This document shows positions 7,726 to 13,852 of a stretch of DNA of 13,852 bases, piece after piece; within the stretch, counting starts at the first letter, position 1, and every line of letters starts with the position of its first letter. Source of the stretch: an uncultured Clostridia bacterium. GTDB lineage: Bacteria; Bacillota; Clostridia; Tissierellales; Peptoniphilaceae. Location of the stretch: NCBI GenBank assembly GCA_947254025.1, contig CAMYBS010000029.1, forward strand, positions 1 through 13,852, read 5' to 3'. The notes under the pieces were generated by a model. It saw only the letters and a list, made by a program, of their open reading frames with translations, did not search any database and was not told where the DNA came from. The translations under genes and the position numbers were made by a program.

Positions 7726-8040
7726 TTATTTGTCTAATGTTTCTCCGTCGGCTTTCATGTATCTAACCTTCTTGCCGTCTTCCAAAACCTTATAGCCTAC
7801 TCTTGTACCTTTTTTAAGTGATTCATTATATATCATTACATTAGAAACATGAATTGCTCCTTCTGCTTTAACGATTCCACCTGGTTCTTGAGGTCCACGA
7901 GCTTTTTGGTGTTTTGTTTGAATGTTTATACCTTCAACAATAACACGATCCTTCTTTGGTAATGCTTTTAATACCTTACCTGTTTTTCCTTTATCTTTAC
8001 CGGCAATAACAATTACCTTGTCGCCTACTTTAACGTGCAT
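7726..8040 (-). CDS. rplX: 50S ribosomal protein L24
   Basis: L24 is an assembly initiator of the large subunit and lies near the tunnel exit. The 104-residue protein starts with a KOW motif, [20 protein letters not shown] (5–24), followed by [20 protein letters not shown] (33–52) and [17 protein letters not shown] (53–69), all typical. The ATG at 8040 is preceded by GGGAGG. The TAA stop directly abuts the rplE ribosome-binding site (TAAGGGAGG). Confidence 0.98.
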   Translation of the reverse strand: MHVKVGDKVIVIAGKDKGKTGKVLKALPKKDRVIVEGINIQTKHQKARGPQEPGGIVKAEGAIHVSNVMIYNESLKKGTRVGYKVLEDGKKVRYMKADGETLDK

Positions 8041-8057
8041 AATTTAACCTCCCTTCA

Positions 8058-8426
8058 TTAAAGAACTTCTGGAGCTAGTGATATGATCTTCATATAACCA
8101 CCAGTTCTTAGTTCTCTAGTTACAGGTCCAAATATACGAGTTCCTACAGGATTTTTATCTTCTTTTACGATAACTGCTGCGTTATCATCAAATCTTATAT
8201 ATGATCCGTCTGGTCTTCTAATAGGTTGTGTTGTTCTAACTATAACTGCCTTAACAACGTCACCTTTTTTAACAACGCCTCCTGGTGTTGCATTCTTAAC
8301 AGTGCAAACCACGATGTCGCCTACTCCGGCATACTTTCTTTTACTGCCACCTAAGACTTTAATTACTAGTACCTCTCTGGCTCCGGAGTTATCAGCTACT
8401 CTCATTCTTGATTCAGATTGTATCAA
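8058..8426 (-). CDS. rplN: 50S ribosomal protein L14 (TTG start)
   Basis: L14 is a highly conserved large-subunit protein at the subunit interface. The 122-residue product contains [20 protein letters not shown] (8–27), a central basic strand, and [13 protein letters not shown] (96–108) near the end; the length equals the usual 122. The start codon is TTG at 8426–8424, not ATG. It is supported by GGGAGG (8440–8435) eight bases upstream and by the resulting N-terminus [15 protein letters not shown], which aligns with the standard MIQ-type start. The next ATG (codon 8) would lose conserved residues. The TTG start may hold back translation of the first spc gene, which is inference. Confidence 0.97.
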   Translation of the reverse strand: MIQSESRMRVADNSGAREVLVIKVLGGSKRKYAGVGDIVVCTVKNATPGGVVKKGDVVKAVIVRTTQPIRRPDGSYIRFDDNAAVIVKEDKNPVGTRIFGPVTRELRTGGYMKIISLAPEVL

Positions 8427-8454
8427 TTTATTAACCTCCCTTCCTATAAAAGGA

Positions 8455-8709
8455 CTATTTCGCTTTCTCTATAATTTCTACGAGTCTCCATCTTTTTGTC
8501 TTAGATAGTGGTCTTGTTTCCATAATCTTTACAAAATCGCCAACTCTTGCTTCATTGTTTTCATCGTGAGCCTTAAATTTAGTAGTTCTGTTTACTCTCT
8601 TCTTATATATAGGATGACTAACTTTTGTTTCAACTGCAACAGTTATTGTCTTTTCCATCTTATCAGAAACTACTGTACCTGTTCTAACTTTTCTAAGATT
8701 TCTTTCCAT
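8455..8709 (-). CDS. rpsQ: 30S ribosomal protein S17
   Basis: S17 is a primary 16S rRNA-binding protein with an OB fold. The 84 residues include [20 protein letters not shown] (6–25), [20 protein letters not shown] (32–51), and the C-terminal signature [15 protein letters not shown] form of the family (about 63–77). The ATG at 8709 is only four bases after the rpmC stop. Its ribosome-binding site AAGGAGG (8725–8719) lies inside the last codons of rpmC, implying coupled translation. A 28-base gap follows to rplN. Confidence 0.97.
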   Translation of the reverse strand: MERNLRKVRTGTVVSDKMEKTITVAVETKVSHPIYKKRVNRTTKFKAHDENNEARVGDFVKIMETRPLSKTKRWRLVEIIEKAK

Positions 8710-8713
8710 TGAT

Positions 8714-8920
8714 TTAAGCCTCCTTTACTTGAGAAAGTTCTCTTTCTCTGACAATTGTTTTCACTCTAGCAATGTCTTTTCTAACTTGAGAAATTGTCTT
8801 TGGGTTTTCTAATTGTCCGGTAGCTAATTGGAATCTTAGGTTAAAAAGTTCTTTTTTAAGTTCTTTTTCTTTTTGATTTAATTCTTCAGTTGTTAAATCA
8901 CGTATTTCTTTAACCTTCAT
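8714..8920 (-). CDS. rpmC: 50S ribosomal protein L29
   Basis: L29 is a small two-helix protein at the tunnel exit, close to docking sites for trigger factor and SRP. From ATG 8920 the protein is 68 residues, beginning [20 protein letters not shown] and containing [18 protein letters not shown] followed by a helix with [15 protein letters not shown], all standard. A GTG at 8941 would add seven residues but has no better ribosome-binding site and extends past the normal family start, so the ATG is preferred. The chosen start overlaps the end of rplP by 11 bases. Its ribosome-binding site (AAGGTGG) is inside rplP. Confidence 0.95.
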   Translation of the reverse strand: MKVKEIRDLTTEELNQKEKELKKELFNLRFQLATGQLENPKTISQVRKDIARVKTIVRERELSQVKEA

Positions 8921-9341
8921 TAGCTTCACCACCTTCTTCACGAACTACAAATTTAGTCTTTATAGGAAGTTTCATTGCTGCAAGTCTCATAGCTTCTCTT
9001 GCTATATCTTCTGAAACTCCACCCATTTCAAATAATACTCTTCCTGGTTTTACTACTGCAACCCAATACTCTGGAGCACCTTTACCGGAACCCATACGTA
9101 CTTCTGCAGGTTTCTTTGTTACTGGCTTATCTGGGAATACTTTGATCCAGATATTTCCACCTCTTTTTATATATCTTGTCATCGCACGACGAGCAGCTTC
9201 TATTTGGTTTGCTGTCATCCATGTTGGTTCAGTAGCTTGAAGGCCGTATTCTCCGTAAGTAACTGTGTTACCTGAGTATGCTTTACCCTTCATTCTGCCT
9301 CTATGAACTCTACGATGCTTTACTCTTTTAGGCATTAACAT
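8910..9341 (-). CDS. rplP: 50S ribosomal protein L16
   Basis: L16 binds near the A-site tRNA elbow and is needed to form the peptidyl transferase environment. The 143-residue protein begins [20 protein letters not shown] and contains [17 protein letters not shown] (47–63), [20 protein letters not shown] (81–100) and [20 protein letters not shown] (101–120). The length is normal. AAGGAGG lies ten bases before the ATG at 9341. The acidic/Gly-rich end (EEGGEANEG) is encoded by the bases that also provide the rpmC ribosome-binding site and start codon. Confidence 0.98.
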   Translation of the reverse strand: MLMPKRVKHRRVHRGRMKGKAYSGNTVTYGEYGLQATEPTWMTANQIEAARRAMTRYIKRGGNIWIKVFPDKPVTKKPAEVRMGSGKGAPEYWVAVVKPGRVLFEMGGVSEDIAREAMRLAAMKLPIKTKFVVREEGGEANEG

Positions 9342-9359
9342 AGTATGTTTTCCTCCTTA

Positions 9360-10184
9360 CTAATTTTCGTTATTAGCGTTTTGTGCTTCTTTTGCTTCTG
9401 GCTTAAAGCTTCTTCTGTTGTTATTGTTTCTCTCGCCGTTCTTTCTGTCTTTAAAACCAGTGTTTTGACCGTTGTTTCTTCTTCTCTTTTTGAAATCTCT
9501 CTTCTTGTCGTCTTGATTTCTCTTTTTGAAGTTTTTCTTTCTTTCGTCAGTTACTTCTGGAAGTACTTCTCCTTTGTATAACCAAACCTTTACACCGATC
9601 TTGCCGTATGTTGTGTTTGCTTCTGCAAAACCATAGTCAATGTCGGCTCTAAGTGTTTGTAGTGGTATAGTTCCTTCTGAATAACCTTCGCTTCTAGCCA
9701 TGTCGGCTCCACCAAGTCTTCCGGATACTTGAGTTTTGATACCCTTTGCTCCTTCTTTCATTGTTCTTTGGATAGCGCCCTTCATTGCTCTTCTGAAAGT
9801 GATTCTTCTTTCTAGTTGGAAGGCAATGTTTTCAGCTACTAGTTGAGCATCTAAGTCTGGCTTTCTTACTTCTTCAACGTTTACTAAAACTGCTTTAGTA
9901 GTAAGTCTTTCGATTTTCTTCTTAAGTGCTTCTATACCTTCTCCGCCTCTACCGATAACGATACCAGGTTTTGCTGTGTATATAGTAACTTTTATTTTCT
10001 TTCTTGTTCTTTCAATTTTTAATTTTGAAACTCCTGCTTGGTAAAGCTCTTTTTTCAAATATTCTCTTATTTTGTAATCTTCAACTAAATTATCAGAGAA
10101 ACTTTTCTTGTCGGCATACCAATTTGAGCTCCATTCTTTAATAACTCCGACTCTTAGTCCATGTGGATTTACTTTTTGGCCCAT
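9360..10184 (-). CDS. rpsC: 30S ribosomal protein S3 with long low-complexity C-terminal tail
   Basis: S3 is part of the mRNA entry channel and helicase of the small subunit. Residues 1–212 are a normal S3. They include [20 protein letters not shown] (1–20), the type II KH domain with IGRGG (77–81), and the C-terminal domain with [17 protein letters not shown] (155–171), [20 protein letters not shown] (181–200) and WLYKGE (201–206). Residues 213–274 form an extra tail rich in Lys, Arg and Asn, with repeated [10 protein letters not shown] and GFKDR units, turning acidic at the end. Most bacterial S3 proteins are about 210–235 residues, so this adds roughly 40–60. The tail is in frame and ends at a normal stop just before rplP, so it is not a frameshift artefact by appearance. 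Confidence 0.97.
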   Translation of the reverse strand: MGQKVNPHGLRVGVIKEWSSNWYADKKSFSDNLVEDYKIREYLKKELYQAGVSKLKIERTRKKIKVTIYTAKPGIVIGRGGEGIEALKKKIERLTTKAVLVNVEEVRKPDLDAQLVAENIAFQLERRITFRRAMKGAIQRTMKEGAKGIKTQVSGRLGGADMARSEGYSEGTIPLQTLRADIDYGFAEANTTYGKIGVKVWLYKGEVLPEVTDERKKNFKKRNQDDKKRDFKKRRRNNGQNTGFKDRKNGERNNNNRRSFKPEAKEAQNANNEN

Positions 10185-10195
10185 TTCTTACCTCC

Positions 10196-10531
10196 TTATT
10201 TCTCGTCTGAAACTACAACTGAAAGGTGTGCAGTTCTCTTTAGTATTGGATAAGCTGAACCGTGAGCCTTTGGTCTATATCTTTTCATTCTTGGTCCATC
10301 AGTTGCTTGTGCATCCTTAACATATAATTTGTCTCTATCTAAATCAAAATTATTTGTAGCGTTAGCTATTGCAGATTCAAGTACTGCTAATAGTTCTCTT
10401 GCGCCTTTCTTTGGTGTAAATTTTAAAATAGAAAGAGCTTCATCAATATGTTTTCCCCTTACTTCGTTACATATGAAGTGTACTTTTCTAGGAGAAATTC
10501 TAATATATTTAGCTATTGCTTTTGCTTCCAT
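10196..10531 (-). CDS. rplV: 50S ribosomal protein L22
   Basis: L22 lines the peptide exit tunnel with a long beta-hairpin. The 111-residue protein shows AKYIRISPRKVHFICNEVRG (7–26), ALLESAIANATNN-like AVLESAIANATNN (49–61), and the hairpin region ATDGPRMKRYRPKAHGSAYP (75–94), followed by ILKRTAHLSVVV. No deletions in the hairpin are evident. AGGAGG precedes the ATG at 10531 by six bases. The TAA stop is part of the rpsC ribosome-binding site (TAAGGAGG). Confidence 0.98.
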   Translation of the reverse strand: MEAKAIAKYIRISPRKVHFICNEVRGKHIDEALSILKFTPKKGARELLAVLESAIANATNNFDLDRDKLYVKDAQATDGPRMKRYRPKAHGSAYPILKRTAHLSVVVSDEK

Positions 10532-10547
10532 TTATATCCTCCTTCTA

Positions 10548-10832
10548 TTATTTTACGTTTGCTTTCTTATCGCCTTTAGCAACATGGCCTCTGAAAGTTC
10601 TTGTTAATACGAACTCTCCAAGTTTGTGTCCTACCATATCTTCTGTTATATATACAGGAACGTGTTTTCTACCGTCATATACTGCTATTGTGTGTCCTAT
10701 AAATTCTGGGAAGATTGTTGAACGTCTTGACCATGTTTTAATAACTTTTTTATCGTTGGCTTCGTTCATAGCTTCAACTTTTTTCATTAAGTGTTCGTCT
10801 ACGAAAGGTCCTTTTTTAATTGATCTTGCCAT
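10548..10832 (-). CDS. rpsS: 30S ribosomal protein S19
   Basis: S19 forms a complex with S13 in the small-subunit head. The 94-residue protein begins [20 protein letters not shown] and contains [20 protein letters not shown] (30–49), [20 protein letters not shown] (50–69) and [14 protein letters not shown] (70–83), the whole family signature. The ribosome-binding site AGGAGGG is fused to the rplB stop codon (TAGGAGGG). It lies between rplB and rplV as expected. Confidence 0.98.
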   Translation of the reverse strand: MARSIKKGPFVDEHLMKKVEAMNEANDKKVIKTWSRRSTIFPEFIGHTIAVYDGRKHVPVYITEDMVGHKLGEFVLTRTFRGHVAKGDKKANVK

Positions 10833-10842
10833 TTAAACCCTC

Positions 10843-11676
10843 CTACTTATCGTTTCTTCTTCTGATTATATACTTATCAGAATGTTTCTTTTTCTTTCTA
10901 GTCTTAAGTCCTAGAGCAGGTTTACCCCAAGGTGTCATTGGTGATGGTCTACCTATTGGTGCTCTACCTTCACCACCACCATGTGGATGGTCTACTGGGT
11001 TCATCGCTGAACCTCTTACGTGAGGGCGTCTTCCTGTTAATCTCTTCTTACCAGCTTTACCTAGGTTAACTAGTTCGTGGTCAAGGTTGCCTACTTGTCC
11101 TATAGTTGCCATACAGTCTAGTAATACTACTCTCATTTCGCCTGATGGTAATCTAAGTTGTGCGTATTTGCCTTCCTTACCCATAAGTTGTGCGTATGAT
11201 CCGGCACTTCTTGCTAGTTGTCCGCCTTTTTCTGGCTTCATTTCAATGTTGTGGATTAGAGTACCTACTGGGATGTCTCTTAATTTAAGTGCGTTACCTA
11301 CTTTGATGTCTACGTGTTCTCCAGCTTCTACTTTATCTCCAACATTTAATCCTACTGGATGAAGGATGTATCTCTTTTCGCCGTCTTCGTATTGAATTAG
11401 TGCGATGTTTGCTGTTCTGTTTGGATCGTACTCGATGTGAGCAACTTTTCCAACAACGCCTATTTTATTTCTCTTAAAGTCGATAATTCTGTATATCTTC
11501 TTAGCTCCCCCGCCTCTGTGACGAGATGTGATTCTACCAGTGTTGTTTCTACCTGAGTTTTTCTTAATGCTCTCTACAAGTGACTTTTCTGGTTTATCTC
11601 TTGTGATAAGCTCAAAAGCAGGTGATGCCATCATTCTTCTGGACGGAGTAGTTGGTTTATATGTTTTAATAGCCAT
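10843..11676 (-). CDS. rplB: 50S ribosomal protein L2
   Basis: L2 is one of the largest and most conserved large-subunit proteins and is needed for subunit joining and peptidyl transferase activity. The 277 residues include [20 protein letters not shown] (47–66), the RNA-binding middle with [20 protein letters not shown] (150–169), and the C-terminal [20 protein letters not shown] (219–238) containing H230, the counterpart of the functionally important E. coli H229. The basic tail includes [26 protein letters not shown] precedes the ATG at 11676. Its TAG stop is fused to the rpsS ribosome-binding site. Confidence 0.99.
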   Translation of the reverse strand: MAIKTYKPTTPSRRMMASPAFELITRDKPEKSLVESIKKNSGRNNTGRITSRHRGGGAKKIYRIIDFKRNKIGVVGKVAHIEYDPNRTANIALIQYEDGEKRYILHPVGLNVGDKVEAGEHVDIKVGNALKLRDIPVGTLIHNIEMKPEKGGQLARSAGSYAQLMGKEGKYAQLRLPSGEMRVVLLDCMATIGQVGNLDHELVNLGKAGKKRLTGRRPHVRGSAMNPVDHPHGGGEGRAPIGRPSPMTPWGKPALGLKTRKKKKHSDKYIIRRRNDK

Positions 11677-11694
11677 TAAATTTCCCTCCTATCA

Positions 11695-11991
11695 CTAATT
11701 TGCCATGCCTTCAAAGAATTCAATTCTCTTTGAATCTTCCTTAAGTGTAACAATGGCTTTTTTCCAGTTAGGTCTTCTTCCTTCGTGAGCGCCTTGTCTT
11801 TTTAACTTACCTAGCATGTTCATTGTGTTTACTTTTTCAACCTTTACATCAAAAATGTTTTCAATTGCTTTTTTGATTTCTGACTTGTTGATTCTTCTGT
11901 CTACTTTGAAAGTGTACTTACCTTCTTCCATATCTCTCATAGATTTTTCTGTAACTATGGGTTTTATGATTATATCATGTGGATTAAGCAT
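11695..11991 (-). CDS. rplW: 50S ribosomal protein L23
   Basis: L23 sits at the tunnel exit and docks trigger factor and SRP. The 98-residue protein begins [20 protein letters not shown] and has [20 protein letters not shown] (26–45), [20 protein letters not shown] (48–67) and [15 protein letters not shown], typical of the family. Its ATG shares one base with the rplD stop (TAATG). The ribosome-binding site AGGAGG (12007–12002) is in the last codons of rplD, so its translation probably depends on rplD. Confidence 0.98.
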   Translation of the reverse strand: MLNPHDIIIKPIVTEKSMRDMEEGKYTFKVDRRINKSEIKKAIENIFDVKVEKVNTMNMLGKLKRQGAHEGRRPNWKKAIVTLKEDSKRIEFFEGMAN

Positions 11992-12611
11992 TATTTGAAC
12001 ACCTCCTCGATAGTTTCTAAAGAAGCTTTTGTAAGTATCATGCTATCATGTCTTACTATATCATATACGTTTATGTTTCTTGCTTCACTAATCATTGTGA
12101 ATGGTATATTTCTAAAAGCTCTTTGTGTTTCTTTATCGTTATCTTTAGTAACTATATATGCTTTCTTTGCGTTAAGATTTTGTAGTGCTTTAAAAGCGTA
12201 TTTTGTCTTAACTTCTTGTAATTTTATATCATCTACTATAATAAGCTCATTATCACGAACTTTGTTTGAAAGAGCAACCTTTAAAGCTAATCTCTTTAAC
12301 TTCTTAGGAAGTTTGTAGCCGTAGCTTCTTGGCTTTGGTGCGAATACAACTCCGCCGCCTTTCCATTGAGGGCTTCTTGTACTTCCTTGTCTTGCTCTAC
12401 CAGTTCCTTTTTGTCTCCAAGGCTTTCTTCCACCGCCTCTAACTTCAGCTCTTGTTAAAGTGCTTTGAGTTCCTTGACGTTTGTTCGCTAAATGATTAAC
12501 TACTACTTGGTAAATAAGATGAGGGTTGTCTTCTTGATTAAAGATGTCATCATTTAATTCAATTGTCTCAAGTTCTTTACCTTCCATGTTTAAAACTTTA
12601 TAACTTGGCAT
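11991..12611 (-). CDS. rplD: 50S ribosomal protein L4
   Basis: L4 lines the exit tunnel through an extended loop. In E. coli it is also the autogenous repressor of the S10 operon, so it is a natural candidate regulator of the leader seen upstream of rpsJ here, although the sequence does not prove this. The 206 residues include [20 protein letters not shown] (44–63), the tunnel loop [20 protein letters not shown] (64–83) and [20 protein letters not shown] (84–103). The ATG at 12611 follows AGGAGG by six bases. The stop overlaps the rplW start. Confidence 0.98.
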   Translation of the reverse strand: MPSYKVLNMEGKELETIELNDDIFNQEDNPHLIYQVVVNHLANKRQGTQSTLTRAEVRGGGRKPWRQKGTGRARQGSTRSPQWKGGGVVFAPKPRSYGYKLPKKLKRLALKVALSNKVRDNELIIVDDIKLQEVKTKYAFKALQNLNAKKAYIVTKDNDKETQRAFRNIPFTMISEARNINVYDIVRHDSMILTKASLETIEEVFK

Positions 12612-12629
12612 TTTAATCCTCCTTTAGCG

Positions 12630-13256
12630 CTATTTCTTTATTGCTTTTCTAACAGTAATTAAACCTTTCTTTGGTCCTGGTACAGCACCTTTGATTAGGA
12701 TAATTCCGTTTTCTTTATCTACTCTTACTACTTTTAGGTTTTGAACAGTTGTTCTTTCATTACCCATGCGGCCCATCATTCTGTGGCCCTTAAATACTTT
12801 TCCTGGCCATGTTGCAGCACCCATACCACCTGGCATTCTGTGGAACTTAGAACCGTGTGATTCTCTACCTCTACCGAAGCCGTGTCTCTTTATAACACCT
12901 TGAGTACCTTTACCTTTTGATGTTCCGATAACGTCTACAAATTCAACGCCTTCCATGATCTCAACTGTGATTTCATCACCTAAGTTGTACTTTTCTACAT
13001 CTTCTACTTTAAACTCTCTAAGGTATCTTTTGTAGCTAGCGTTAGCTTTCTTGAATTGACCCTTACGAGGTTTGTTTACATTCTTTTCATTGATTTCTCC
13101 AAAACCTACTACGATAGCGTTGTAACCATCTGTTTCAACAGTTTTCTTTTGTACAACTACCATAGGTCCGGCTTGAAGAACAGTTACTGGAACTAAGTTT
13201 CCTGATTCTTCGAAAACTTGAGTCATTCCAACTTTTTTTGCTAAAATTCCGTTCAT
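12630..13256 (-). CDS. rplC: 50S ribosomal protein L3
   Basis: L3 starts large-subunit assembly, and its loop reaches the peptidyl transferase centre. From ATG 13256 the protein is 208 residues, beginning [20 protein letters not shown] and carrying [20 protein letters not shown] (about 118–137), [15 protein letters not shown] and [19 protein letters not shown]. An upstream in-frame ATG at 13271 is rejected. The GGAGG at 13269–13265 lies inside that reading and is eight bases before ATG 13256, and [13 protein letters not shown] is the normal family start. The gene follows rpsJ after 49 bases, the largest spacer inside the cluster. Confidence 0.97.
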   Translation of the reverse strand: MNGILAKKVGMTQVFEESGNLVPVTVLQAGPMVVVQKKTVETDGYNAIVVGFGEINEKNVNKPRKGQFKKANASYKRYLREFKVEDVEKYNLGDEITVEIMEGVEFVDVIGTSKGKGTQGVIKRHGFGRGRESHGSKFHRMPGGMGAATWPGKVFKGHRMMGRMGNERTTVQNLKVVRVDKENGIILIKGAVPGPKKGLITVRKAIKK

Positions 13257-13282
13257 TAACTGCACCTCCATAATTTACAGCG

Positions 13283-13298
13283 GATTTTAAATAAAATC
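13283..13298 (-). repeat. Inverted repeat in the rpsJ–rplC spacer
   Basis: The spacer carries GATTTTATTTAAAATC, whose outer six bases on each side are complementary, leaving ATTT as a loop. It is AT-only except at the ends and is not followed by a T-run, so it is unlikely to be a terminator. It could be a weak mRNA hairpin ahead of the rplC ribosome-binding site. Confidence 0.35.
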
Positions 13299-13305
13299 TT
13301 ATAGA

Positions 13306-13620
13306 TTATAGTTTAATTTCTATATCTACACCTGCAGGCACGTTCATCTTCATAAGTGCGTCTACAGTTTTGTCGTTTGGTTCAAGGATATCGATTAATC
13401 TCTTATGAGTTCTTTGTTCGAATTGTTCTCTTGAATCTTTGTTAACGTGAACTGATCTTAAAATAGTTATGATTTGCTTTTCTGTTGGTAGTGGAACTGG
13501 TCCTGATACCTTACAGCCTGTCTTCTTAGCAGCTTCAACAATTCTTTGAGCTGATTGATCTAATAGTGTGTGATCATAAGCTTTAAGTCTAATTCTGATT
13601 TTTTGTTTTTTGCTTGACAT
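13306..13620 (-). CDS. rpsJ: 30S ribosomal protein S10
   Basis: S10 is a small-subunit head protein that also acts as NusE, the partner of NusB in transcription antitermination. The 104-residue protein contains [20 protein letters not shown] (7–26), the loop region [20 protein letters not shown] (39–58), [14 protein letters not shown] and the end [10 protein letters not shown], all typical. The ATG at 13620 follows GGAGG (13632–13628) by seven bases. It is the first gene of the unit. The 232 bases before it hold a structured leader and a second AGGAGG described separately. Confidence 0.98.
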   Translation of the reverse strand: MSSKKQKIRIRLKAYDHTLLDQSAQRIVEAAKKTGCKVSGPVPLPTEKQIITILRSVHVNKDSREQFEQRTHKRLIDILEPNDKTVDALMKMNVPAGVDIEIKL

Positions 13621-13627
13621 TTAATTA

Positions 13628-13632
13628 CCTCC
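13628..13632 (-). promoter_or_regulatory. Ribosome-binding site of rpsJ
   Basis: GGAGG lies seven bases before the rpsJ ATG at 13620. It is the better placed of two Shine-Dalgarno sequences in the leader and fixes the S10 start. Confidence 0.85.
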
Positions 13633-13647
13633 ATGTAATATTTTTTA

Positions 13648-13653
13648 CCTCCT
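13648..13653 (-). promoter_or_regulatory. Second, apparently unused AGGAGG in the rpsJ leader
   Basis: A full AGGAGG lies 27 bases before the rpsJ start, too far to serve it directly. The nearest ATG downstream (13634) is 13 bases away and out of frame with rpsJ. Its first three bases belong to the possible pseudoknot helix described for the leader. It could be a standby ribosome site, the start site of a small overlapping reading frame, or chance. Confidence 0.5.
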
Positions 13654-13702
13654 AGAGAGTCAACTCTTACACACGCAGCCGTGCGTTTTCTCTAAGTGTA
13701 AA
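13651..13702 (-). promoter_or_regulatory. Structured rpsJ leader, 3' element with possible pseudoknot
   Basis: Seen in the sequence: the outer helix pairs TTTACAC (13702–13696) with GTGTAAG (13672–13666), seven pairs with one G·U. An inner helix pairs ACGCA (13686–13682) with TGCGT (13677–13673) around a CGGC loop. The two helices are continuous on the 3' side and separated on the 5' side by a nine-base bulge, TTAGAGAAA (13695–13687). The bulge bases TTAGAGA can pair with TCTCTAG (13658–13652), giving a pseudoknot that reaches into the upstream AGGAGG. A competing small hairpin, AGAGTTGACTCT (13667–13656), would break both. Inferred: a translational control element, possibly for L4 or another product of the unit. 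No terminator-like T-run follows. Confidence 0.5.
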
Positions 13703-13707
13703 TAAAA

Positions 13708-13752
13708 TATGCCAATCAATCGCCTACTTCTTAAAGTGAGTAGACTTGCATA
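13708..13752 (-). promoter_or_regulatory. Structured rpsJ leader, middle stem-loop
   Basis: TATGC (13752–13748) can pair with GCATA (13712–13708). Inside this, GTCTACT (13745–13739) can pair with AGTAGGC (13728–13722), seven pairs with one G·U, around a ten-base loop. An asymmetric internal loop (AA opposite nine bases GATTGATTG) separates the helices. The layout resembles the 3' element, with one long bulge between two helices. Function unknown; part of the same leader by position. Confidence 0.4.
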
Positions 13753-13768
13753 AAACTAGGGAAATTAC

Positions 13769-13797
13769 CACATCACGCAACAAAAAAACATGATGCG
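13769..13797 (-). promoter_or_regulatory. Structured rpsJ leader, 5' hairpin
   Basis: CGCATCA (13797–13791) can pair with TGATGTG (13775–13769), seven pairs with one G·U, enclosing a 15-base loop that contains seven consecutive T. The T-run lies in the loop, so this is not a standard terminator. The large loop makes the hairpin modest in stability. Confidence 0.3.
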
Positions 13798-13839
13798 CAA
13801 CCTTTCTTAGTCATAGCCATTTGATTTAAGCACTCATAT

Positions 13840-13845
13840 ATTATA
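13840..13845 (-). promoter_or_regulatory. Possible -10 box of the rpsJ promoter
   Basis: A perfect TATAAT lies about 220 bases before rpsJ. The matching -35 box would fall at about 13863–13868, beyond the window, so it cannot be checked. If real, transcription would start near 13833, giving a leader of a little over 200 bases that includes all three stem-loops. Confidence 0.4.
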
Positions 13846-13852
13846 CATAATA

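Noticed and set aside
13257..13271. Longer L3 starting at ATG 13271 (extra MEVQL)
   Set aside because: The only good ribosome-binding site (GGAGG) would lie inside that extension, eight bases before ATG 13256, which gives the normal L3 start.
13769..13797. T-rich hairpin considered as a transcription terminator ahead of rpsJ
   Set aside because: The T-run is in the loop, not after the stem, and the stem has only seven pairs with one G·U.
13773..13820. A 15-codon frame in the rpsJ leader (MAMTKKGCASCFFVA)
   Set aside because: No credible ribosome-binding site precedes it, and no terminator follows that could make it an attenuation leader peptide. It overlaps the 5' hairpin and is within chance expectation.
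1..13852. Search for insertion sequences, CRISPR arrays, tRNA or rRNA genes, phage or defence genes
   Set aside because: None seen: every stretch over 60 bases between 1 and 13620 is occupied by a recognised core gene, and the upstream 232 bases contain only the leader features listed.

Overview
This window is a nearly complete bacterial S10–spc–alpha ribosomal protein gene cluster. All genes lie on the minus strand, so transcription runs from high to low coordinates. I support 30 genes: 26 ribosomal proteins (one partial) plus SecY, adenylate kinase, IF-1, the RNA polymerase alpha subunit and a small KOW-type RNA-binding protein (with rplQ counted as the partial ribosomal gene). The DNA is AT-rich, arginine is mostly AGA, and nearly every gene has a strong AGGAGG-type ribosome-binding site. 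S14 and L36 are zinc-binding (four Cys; three Cys plus His), and adenylate kinase has a Cys-Cys-Cys-Asp LID. The KOW gene before infA is a clostridial trait. Together these point to a low-GC Gram-positive anaerobe (Clostridia/Tissierellia-like, perhaps Peptoniphilaceae). The genus is not determined.

Layout in transcription order. About 232 bases of upstream region (13621–13852) hold a possible -10 box at the window edge and a leader that can fold into three stem-loop elements, the last with a possible pseudoknot. The S10 section follows (rpsJ, rplC, rplD, rplW, rplB, rpsS, rplV, rpsC, rplP, rpmC, rpsQ; 13620–8455). Next is the spc section (rplN, rplX, rplE, rpsZ-type S14, rpsH, rplF, rplR, rpsE, rpmD, rplO, secY; 8426–3181). 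The alpha section is last (adk, KOW gene, infA, rpmJ, rpsM, rpsK, rpoA and the start of rplQ; 3170–1). Gaps are 1–49 bases, two pairs overlap, and no terminator or convincing internal promoter is visible, so one long co-transcribed unit is likely.

The genes jointly supply ribosome parts, initiation factor, transcription core subunit, membrane translocon and nucleotide balance for growth. The gene content is ordinary, and I see no new multi-gene system. The less ordinary points are: the structured rpsJ leader with a second, apparently unused ribosome-binding site; the absence of map (after adk) and rpsD (before rpoA) from their frequent positions; a long low-complexity C-terminal tail on S3; a TTG start on rplN and a GTG start on rpoA; and many junctions where the stop codon is fused to the next gene's Shine-Dalgarno sequence (TAGGAGG).
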